Shown here one piece after another: positions 34,301 to 40,720 of a stretch of DNA of 43,080 bases. The notes under the pieces were generated by a model, which saw only the letters and a program-made list of their open reading frames with translations, did not search any database and was not told where the DNA came from. The position numbers and the translations under genes were made by a program. Positions within the stretch are counted from its first letter, which is position 1; each line of letters begins with the position of its first letter. Source of the stretch: Mycoplasmopsis agassizii (lineage in GTDB: Bacteria > Bacillota_I > Bacilli_A > Mycoplasmatales > Metamycoplasmataceae); assembly GCF_002272945.1 (NCBI RefSeq), contig NZ_NQMN01000003.1, positions 1 through 43,080 on the forward strand, read 5' to 3'.

Positions 34301-36117
34301 AAGACAAATTATCAGTTGATACTGCTAAGATCGTTTATGCAGGTAACTTTACAGATACTTCTTCATCATTTGATGGATTAAGTCGTTTTGCTTCACTACC
34401 TCTTACTCAGGATGCAGATGGAAACTATCTAGGAGTTAGTGTAAAACTAACTACTAAATTAAAATTCATTAAGACTGCAGATAGTAATATTCAATACGAT
34501 AAATACGGTGTACCTTTAATAGAACGTGAAGGGGTTGAAGATACAACTAAACCTATCATGTTAAATACAGGTATCGCTGCAACCAATGCAGAAGGTAACC
34601 CAGTTTACTACAAGTTTAATACAAGTTCAGATGGAGTCAAAACTCCAGGTAAACCTGTAGTTTCTGATGTAGAAGGCGACACAGTCACAATGTCACTTAC
34701 TCAGGCTTCAAGTCTAGGATTCTTTGCTCAAGCAAATAATCAATCATCGCAGATTTTATTCCAAGATCAAAAAGTTGAATTTACTTATGCACTTAAAGAT
34801 GGTTATTTATTAGAAGATCCTTCTTGACTAAACACTCATAAACAAGAATTCACAATTGATAAGTTGAAATACCGAATCACTTCAGATCATGCAGTTACTT
34901 TAACTAGTTTCTTAGGTAAATTTGAAAGAGCTTCAGATCGAACCACAGGAATTGCTGAAGGAACTTCAGGATTTGCTCAGCTAAAAGACACAGAAGCCTT
35001 GATTGCTTCTTCACTAACAGCAGATAGCACTAACGGAGTGACAACACTAAAAGGATTTAAAGCAATCAACGCTGCTTTAAAAGCAATTGATCCTAAATTA
35101 AGACTAAGTCTAAAATGAACTCGCCGTTCAAATAACCAAGTAACTACCTTTAACGATCTAGATAATCAAGTTCCTAATAGACTAGCTAACGGTGATCAGT
35201 TAATTATTAAAATCGATTCAAGCGATGAGCGCTTTGCTTATAATTCAAGAGAGTTTTCTTTAATAGTAACTGATTTAAAAAATGAAGTAGATTTATCACT
35301 ACTTCAATTTGTCAGAATTCAAACAAGTGGCATCACTTCAGGTTCGGGTACTTTTGAGATCTTAACAACTAATCCTGAAACTTCAGAACAAGTCTTACCT
35401 CAAGACTATACTTATGAATATGCAGTGATTAAAGATGGTCAATACAACTCAAGCGATAGTCAATTAACATGAAGTACGCAATCACCAACTAACTTAAAAA
35501 ATGGTGATCTAGTTAAATGAAGACTACGTTACATCGGTAGCGAAGGGCAAATTGGTGATAACTATGCTAATAGAATCGCTAGTGTACCTTGAAACCAAAC
35601 ACTTGTGCTTCAAGAAGCACAAGTAACTGTAGCAGATAAACCTGCTACAGTCAATGGTTATTTAGTTAAAAACTTAAAAACAAGTATTGATATTGGTAAC
35701 TTCAGTTCAACTGATCTAGATAAAATAGTTGTTTCTTATGAAGGGGATAACACCAAAGGGTCATTAAAATATGATCTAAATAATGTTACTTTACCAGCAG
35801 ATACCGATATTCAATTCTATGTCAAACGCACAACTACAGGCGATTTTGAAAAAATTAGCGACCTAACTAATGCTAATTTAAAAAATGGTGACCAAATTCA
35901 AATCAGGTTAATTGCTTCTGCCAAAGCAACTTCAGAAAATAAAACATTAGATAAAAGCGTTGTTTCAAGTACTAAAATAGTAGTTGGACTAAAACAGTCA
36001 AACGAAATTTTAAACTCAGCAACAACAATTGCAATCGGAGTAGGAGTTGCAGCTGCAGCTGTTGCTTCAGCAGCAATTGCTTATGTTTTAATTCGAAGAT
36101 TTAAACTTAAAAAGTAA
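22369..36117 (+). CDS. gli521: Giant surface protein, Gli521-like gliding force-transmission protein
   Basis: The product has 4582 residues in one frame with TGA as Trp. It starts 12 bp after the Gli349-like stop, with a GAGG ribosome site, so the two are probably translated from one mRNA. A basic N-terminus and hydrophobic segment (SVLIGLGITAATIVASAVIV) form a signal or anchor. Residues about 220-1205 carry repeated short strand motifs (NKIYAIGG, NNGFIAISNKNVLFLN, DGGYISLHLDGSIRFLN) like propeller blades. Residues about 1590-3710 hold 210-275-residue repeats with SGNTK...I...ARY signatures. Four LKNGD...R-type repeats precede a C-terminal membrane helix (about 4551-4575) and a basic tail RRFKLKK. 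M. mobile Gli521 (about 4700 residues) also follows gli349 and has a C-terminal membrane segment; it transmits force to the leg. Confidence 0.77.
27130..33480 (+). repeat. Long-period (~210-275 residue) repeats in the Gli521-like protein
   Basis: The core motif LxGNTKxLxIDxxK, followed by VxxQYAIG, WFxxxxFIxxL and IxARYxL, recurs. Clear cores lie near 29616, 30337, 31129, 31822, 32545 and 33187, spaced 642-792 bp; weaker ones lie near 28790, 27938 and 27160. The last copies are the most alike. No copy is identical at DNA level over long stretches. Confidence 0.75.
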
Positions 36118-36137
36118 TAAACTTTTAAGCAAGAAAA

Positions 36138-36168
36138 AATACCGTCATGTTTGTGACGGTATTTTAAA
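36138..36168. terminator. Bidirectional terminator between the gliding operon and the convergent coiled-coil gene
   Basis: A perfect 10-bp stem, AATACCGTCA (36138-36147) with TGACGGTATT (36154-36163), has a 6-base loop. An A run on the left and T-rich sequence on the right let it act on both strands. It lies 20 bases after the Gli521-like stop and ends 29 bases before the stop of the minus-strand gene. Confidence 0.85.
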
Positions 36169-36196
36169 TGCTTTTAAATAGTTATTAAGAAGAAGA

Positions 36197-36796
36197 TTAT
36201 TTTTTCTTGTTTGATGCTTCCATTAAAGCAAGAATCTTATCTAAGGTTTTTTTAGTTTCAGCTAGTTCAGCAACAATTGGCTCAGTTGCTTCTTTAACGG
36301 CTTTATCAACAATTTCTTTAACATAGACTTTAGTTCTTGCTTCCGATTCAGCAATTTCTTGCTTAACAGTTTCTTTAACAAAAACTTTAGTTCTCGCTTC
36401 AGATTCTGCTATTTCTTCTTTTACAAAAACCTTAGTTCTTGCTTCAGATTCAGCAATTTCTTCTTTAACAAAAACTTTAGTTCTTGCTTCCGATTCAGCA
36501 ATTTCTTCTTTAACAAAAACTTTAGTTCTTGCTTCAGAATCTAGAATAGCTTGCTTGACATAGCCAACGGTTGCGTATTCATTATCAGCACCACCACCTT
36601 GGCCTGGCGGCACAGGTGGTACTGGTGGAACGGGGGGTTCAATTTTTTCCATGTCTTCACCTTCTATATCAAGCAAATATCTTGCTTTTAATCCTTCCTT
36701 TTTATATTCATTTGCAATAAAATGGACCTTATCCATTTTCTTAATATCTCAAACATTGCTGCAGATAGTATTTAAGCTGTTATTGTTTTTAGGCAA
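36197..36796 (-). CDS. DUF16-like coiled-coil protein with proline-rich hinge, TTG start
   Basis: The product has 199 residues. I start it at TTG 36796-36794, because AAAGGAG (36811-36805) sits 8 bases before it and ATG 36736 has no ribosome site. The added 20 residues (PKNNNSLNTICSNVWDIKK) also align with the heads of the coiled-coil proteins at 37093 and 40049, whose early part has a conserved Cys. After the head comes a hinge, PPVPPVPPVPPGQGGG, then YATVGYVKQAI and a coiled coil of 15-residue repeats (SEARTKVFVKEEIAE). The end, EPIVAELAETKKTLDKILAL, is shared with its neighbour at 37093. There is no signal peptide. Function is unknown. It converges on the gliding operon. Confidence 0.78.
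36320..36545 (-). repeat. 45-bp tandem repeats encoding SEARTKVFVKEEIAE
   Basis: About four to five near-identical 45-bp units encode a 15-residue coiled-coil repeat; one unit has the insertion/variant ETVKQ. The units differ by a few silent changes (GCTTCC/GCTTCA, ATCG-type swaps), so they are recently amplified and able to change in number in frame. Confidence 0.85.
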
Positions 36797-37047
36797 TAAA
36801 ATTTCTCCTTTGAAATTTATATATACCGCAACATATATAGTATATATAGTTTGTATAGTTATTTCTTTAGTTGCATTAATTTATTTTGCGCTACTTAGCT
36901 ATTTTATTTTTTAATATTAGGAACTTGGCAACTAAAAATAATTCTTCTGGCATTTTATCTACCAATTACAATTATATCTGAGTAGGTTAATTTTTACTAG
37001 ATCTGATTAGTAATTTGACATTTTATGAAAAATATCTGAAAAAAACA

Positions 37048-37065
37048 CTATGAAATCAATCATAG
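37048..37065 (-). terminator. Terminator of the coiled-coil gene at 37093-37695
   Basis: On the minus strand, stem CTATGA / TCATAG with a 6-base loop (37048-37065), extendable by weaker pairs, is followed by a T run (the A run at 37039-37045). It lies about 27 bases after the stop. Confidence 0.6.
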
Positions 37066-37092
37066 CGTATTTATTTTCTTATAAAAAGAAGG

Positions 37093-37695
37093 TTATTTTT
37101 TCTTATTAAGTTCTTCTATTAAGCCTAGAATTTTATCTAAGGTTTTTTTAGTTTCCTTATTTTCTTTTCTAGTTTCAGCAAGTTCAACTATTATCGGAGC
37201 AGTTGCTTCTTTAACAAAAACTTTATTTCTTTCTTCTGATTTTAAAAGTGCCTTATCTACATAATCTTTGGTTGCAAATTTTGACATATTCTCTGTCATT
37301 CTGGTTTCAGATTCACCGATTGCCTTATTCATATTGTTAGTCATTCTTGCTTCAGATTCAGCAATGGCCTTATTCATGTTATTAGTCATTCTTGCTTCTG
37401 ACTGAGCAACTTCTTCTTTGACAATTACCTTAACTTCTTCTTTTAAGCCTGAAACAGCCTTATCAACATAGTCTTTAGTTGCATATTTATTGTCTTTGCC
37501 ACTACCGTTGCCATCGCCACCTGGATCAGACACTTTTGGTTTTGGTTTACCTCTTAAACTTAGATCGTAAGCACTTGCATCTTCTTGCTCCTGTAAGTTT
37601 CTGATTGGGGCGTGCAAATTATCGTTTTTCTTAGCAAATTCTTCAATATCATCACACAATTCTTTTGCGAGATCGCTCTTTTTTTCTTTAGCCAT
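37093..37695 (-). CDS. DUF16-like coiled-coil protein
   Basis: The product has 200 residues. ATG 37695 follows AAAGGA at normal spacing on the minus strand. The head (KKSDLAKELCDDIEEFAKKN) aligns with the coiled-coil proteins at 36197 and 40049, including the Cys. A Gly/Pro-rich hinge (SDPGGDGNGSGKDN) precedes KYATKDYVDKAVSGL. A coiled coil with two to three 15-residue repeats (AESEARMTNNMNKAI) and the shared tail APIIVELAETRK ... TLDKILGLIEELNKK follow. It is a paralog of the gene 300 bp downstream in the same orientation. There is no membrane segment. Function is unknown; a self-assembling structural or scaffold role is inference from the coiled coil. Confidence 0.8.
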   Translation of the reverse strand: MAKEKKSDLAKELCDDIEEFAKKNDNLHAPIRNLQEQEDASAYDLSLRGKPKPKVSDPGGDGNGSGKDNKYATKDYVDKAVSGLKEEVKVIVKEEVAQSEARMTNNMNKAIAESEARMTNNMNKAIGESETRMTENMSKFATKDYVDKALLKSEERNKVFVKEATAPIIVELAETRKENKETKKTLDKILGLIEELNKKK

Positions 37696-37818
37696 AGTTT
37701 TTTCCTTTAAAAAATTACTTATTTATATCTTTATAAACTGAATTGAAGATCTTTTTAGAAAATTGGTTTGTTAAATTTGTTAGTTCAGTGAAAATGAACT
37801 TACAAAAGTTCTCAAAAT

Positions 37819-39882
37819 ATGTGATCAACAACCGACCTAGAACTAGTTACTTCGGGATCAAACTGCACTAACGGTACCCTTAAAGTTAAAGTCTATCTAA
37901 AACAAGGAGATCAGTTCTACACAACTACTGGTGACTTAGTAACTGATAAAGCAAGCGCTGGTAAAGAAGTTACTTTAAGTGGCTTTAAAAATACTAGTCA
38001 AGAGTTAGAGGCAGCAGCCAAAACTTGATATGAGGCACTGCCTGCTACTTTTGCTGCTGATAGTGAAAGTGCGAAAAAGTTAGCTAGTGAGTTTAAAAGT
38101 GAAGAAAAAATTCAGGCATTAATTACAGCAATGACTGATGCAACTAATAAAGCAAAATTCACAGCACCCGAAGGATTCACAGTTAGTTATAGTTTTGTAA
38201 GTGCTGAAGATGTAACTGCTTCAGGAAATACAACTACAACCTTAAAATTCAAAGCATTATTAAAAAACGGAACAAACAACTTCAACTCTACAGACGGTAA
38301 AATCACTACTGAAACAGCCGTAGGTAAAGAAGTATCAGTCACAGGATTTACTAGTGAAGAAACCTTTGCACTAACTGCTTATAAAGCACTTACTGAAGAA
38401 ATTAGAAACACTAATTTATCATTAAACGGTGCTACAGGTACAGAAGCAACAACCATGCAAGCTAAAATGGCTTCACAGGTTACAAGTGATGAAGACTATA
38501 CAACTTTAAGCACAGCCTTAAAACCTAAAGTTGATTCACTAAACACTTCATACGCAGATTCAGGATTCAAATTCGAAATTATCAAAGTTACACCTACTAC
38601 AGGACAAACTAACTGAGATAACACTGCAGGATCATTACAAGTACAACTATTACTTTCAAGTGGTGAAGGTGATGCAGTTAAGTATTGAAAATTAGATGCA
38701 GGAACAGGTGATGATCTAACTAACGCTACCGTAACATCACAAACAACTAAAGATGGTGCTACAGGTCGTGATGCTAATGTCACTGGCTTTACTACAGGAC
38801 AAGCTTATTTAAGTACTCAATTAGCTAGCTATACTTATAAAACAGTTGCAGCAACTGATGCAACTAACCTTAAAAAATTATCTAATGTCTTTAAACCACT
38901 TGCTGCAGTAACAGAAGGGCAAGAACAACCTGCTGATACTCGTTTAAAAGATATGGTTGATACACTTAACGCTTTAAAAGCTGATAGTGTAACAGAGCTT
39001 GATGCTAACGCTGTTGTTGGTTATACTTTAAGTGCAACTGCAACAGATAGTAAATGAAGCGTTGCTAAAGAAGAAGATGCAACTAAATTAGCTTCAGTTA
39101 CAGGGGCTTTCAAAATGCAAGCAGGAAGTCAAAGCGCTGGTGCTGAGATTACTATTAAGTCAAGTTCAGATTTTGCTGAATACACACCACACTTTATGAG
39201 TGTTTCAAGAATTGCTATTGATACACACGCAAATGGTCATGATAAAAACGTACAACTTAAAGTTGAAAACTTTGAAACCTATACCGACTGAAAAGCATTT
39301 ATTGAAAAAGCAGCAACATTATTCAAAGATTCATCAGATAAACTAGATTTATTTTCAAATTTAATGGCACCTAAAATGATTGAAGCGTCAATTAGTGGTG
39401 GAGAATTAAATGCAGAATCATCTGTCTTTTATGTAATGCCTTATCCAATTGCTCAACTTCCAACAGATTCATATGAAGCTGGTGTATCAACTTTAAATAA
39501 AATTGGTGCAAGTAGTGAAACTTTAATCTTATCAGGAATTCAAGATTGAACAACTAACCCAATTCGTTCAAATGGAAAGCCATTTGTAAAAACTAAAAAA
39601 AATGGTGTTTCAGGAAGTTACTTCAAATGAGATAATACAAGATACTACTTTAATTACACATATCCTGCATACGCTACAGAAGGAACAACTGAGGCAATCA
39701 AAACTAACTTATTTGGTAAACCAAAAGCGCAATATTATGTACCTGAAGGTCAAAGTGAATCAAGAGTTCCAGATCAAGAAAAATATTCATCAGGTCTTGC
39801 AGTAGCGATTCGTTTCTTATTAGAAGCAATTATTACTCAGGATACTATGGTTAGAACACCTACTGAAGTGTCAGGTTCTTAA
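37819..39882 (+). pseudogene. 5'-truncated repeat surface protein, silent partner of the gene at 40721-43080
   Basis: The frame (TGA as Trp) runs 687 residues from ATG 37819 to TAA 39880-39882. It is open upstream only to a stop at 37756. There is no ribosome site, signal peptide or lipobox, and the sequence begins inside what is mid-protein in the opposite-strand relative (LELVTSG..NGTLKVKVYLKQ). From there both align to the end: GKEVTLSGFKNTSQELEA, FTVSYSFVS, GKEVSVTGFTSE, FYxxPYPxxxLP, and the C-terminal AIAIRFLLEAIIT/AVAIRFLLEAIIT. The repeats with a terminal SGF/TGF are of the mycoplasma 'lipoprotein 17-related variable surface protein' type. It is best read as a truncated or silent cassette that could be expressed after recombination. 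Confidence 0.75.
37837..38112 (+). repeat. Left arm of a 276-bp imperfect inverted repeat
   Basis: It pairs with 42599-42874 on the other strand with no length difference. By eye about nine bases in ten match in the parts I compared. The longest exact block I found is 41 bp (37957-37997 with 42714-42754). It begins 18 bp after the truncated gene's ATG. Confidence 0.8.
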
Positions 39883-39919
39883 TTAATCAATTTCATAATC
39901 TAACCAAAATTAAAAATTT

Positions 39920-39951
39920 AAAACCACGGTAATTACATACTGTGGTTTTTT
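39920..39951 (+). terminator. Rho-independent terminator after the truncated surface gene
   Basis: Stem AAAACCACGGTA (39920-39931) with TACTGTGGTTTT (39938-39949), one G-T pair, a 6-base loop, and a T run. Confidence 0.82.
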
Positions 39952-40013
39952 CATATTTTTTTCACTTTTAAAATTTATAAGACCTGTTTTAAGAGTGCCT
40001 TATTAAATTAGTT

Positions 40014-40025
40014 TATAATTATAAT
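40014..40025 (+). promoter_or_regulatory. Two abutting TATAAT boxes upstream of the coiled-coil gene at 40049
   Basis: TATAAT occurs at 40014-40019 and again directly at 40020-40025. Either could act as a -10 box. The ribosome site AAGGAG (40039-40044) follows closely, so the leader would be very short. Confidence 0.5.
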
Positions 40026-40048
40026 ACTTATAAATTTTAAGGAGAAAT

Positions 40049-40624
40049 ATGTCAGATAATGTACCTAAAGATGACAGAGAAGAACTTAATGTGGATACTT
40101 ATTGTAAAGAACTTAAAGATCTAAAGAAAAACTATAAACTTTATACCAAAAAGAACAAATATATTTTTTCTGAAGATGGTTCGCAACTTAAACATGATTT
40201 ATCAATCGAAGGAGAAAAAATAGTGAAAGAACCTAGAAAAGGTAGAGGTCCTAAAAAAGACAAAGATTTTAATGATTTGTACACTAGATTAAAGGCTGAT
40301 TTAACTGTTTATATTGATGAAAAGTTTGATGTATTTGAACAAAACAACAATAAAAAACACGATGAAAATAAACAACAAATTGCTAATCTAGAGAAGAAGT
40401 TTGATGAAAATAAAATAGAAAATAAACAACAAATTGCTAATCTAGAAAAGAAATTTGATGAAAATAAAAAAGAAACAAAAGAACAAATTGCTAATTTAGA
40501 GAAGAAATTTGATGAAAATAAAATAGAAAATAAACAACAGATTAATAATCTAGAAGAAAGATTGAATAAGAAAATCGATGACCGCTTCGATGAAATACTT
40601 AAAGCAATTAAAGAAAAGAAATAA
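40049..40624 (+). CDS. DUF16-like coiled-coil protein with 18-residue repeats
   Basis: The product has 191 residues. ATG 40049 follows AAGGAG at 40039-40044. The head (LNVDTYCKELKDLKKNYKLY ... DLSIEGEK) aligns with the coiled-coil proteins at 36197 and 37093, including the Cys and the (D)LSI/LSL motif. A basic linker (KEPRKGRGPKKDKD) replaces their Pro/Gly hinge. Then come about three and a half 18-residue repeats (ENKQQIANLEKKFDENKI) and a short end, NKKIDDRFDEILKAIKEKK. An 18-residue period in a helix is compatible with 7+7+4 coiled-coil packing. It lies between the two opposed surface genes, inside the segment that inversion would flip. Confidence 0.8.
   Translation: MSDNVPKDDREELNVDTYCKELKDLKKNYKLYTKKNKYIFSEDGSQLKHDLSIEGEKIVKEPRKGRGPKKDKDFNDLYTRLKADLTVYIDEKFDVFEQNNNKKHDENKQQIANLEKKFDENKIENKQQIANLEKKFDENKKETKEQIANLEKKFDENKIENKQQINNLEERLNKKIDDRFDEILKAIKEKK
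40367..40560 (+). repeat. 54-bp tandem repeats in the coiled-coil gene at 40049
   Basis: Three full copies and one partial copy of a 54-bp unit encode an 18-residue helix repeat around QIANLEKKFDENK. Copies differ at few bases, so copy number could change without breaking the frame. Confidence 0.82.
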
Positions 40625-40649
40625 GTTTAATCTTATTTAAATATATGAA

Positions 40650-40684
40650 AAAAGCACTACGCAGATTTGTAGTGCTTTTTTGTA
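40650..40684. terminator. Terminator between the coiled-coil gene and the convergent surface gene
   Basis: A perfect 11-bp stem, AAAAGCACTAC (40650-40660) with GTAGTGCTTTT (40669-40679), has an 8-base loop, with A on the left and T on the right. It can therefore stop transcripts from both sides. Confidence 0.85.
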
Positions 40685-40720
40685 TTTGTAAAATTAATTG
40701 AATTAGTTTTATTTCATTAA

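Noticed and set aside
12430-36117. Many separate medium-size genes along the gliding region
   Set aside because: The breaks between the pieces are TGA codons in one frame, with no ribosome sites at the internal starts. With TGA as Trp they join into two giant genes.
36359-36544. Plus-strand Phe/Ser/Asn-rich ORF
   Set aside because: It is the reverse complement of the 45-bp coiled-coil repeats; the minus-strand gene explains it.
38496-38783. Minus-strand ORF inside the truncated surface gene
   Set aside because: It is antisense to a frame with clear homology and repeats, and its own product has no recognisable feature.
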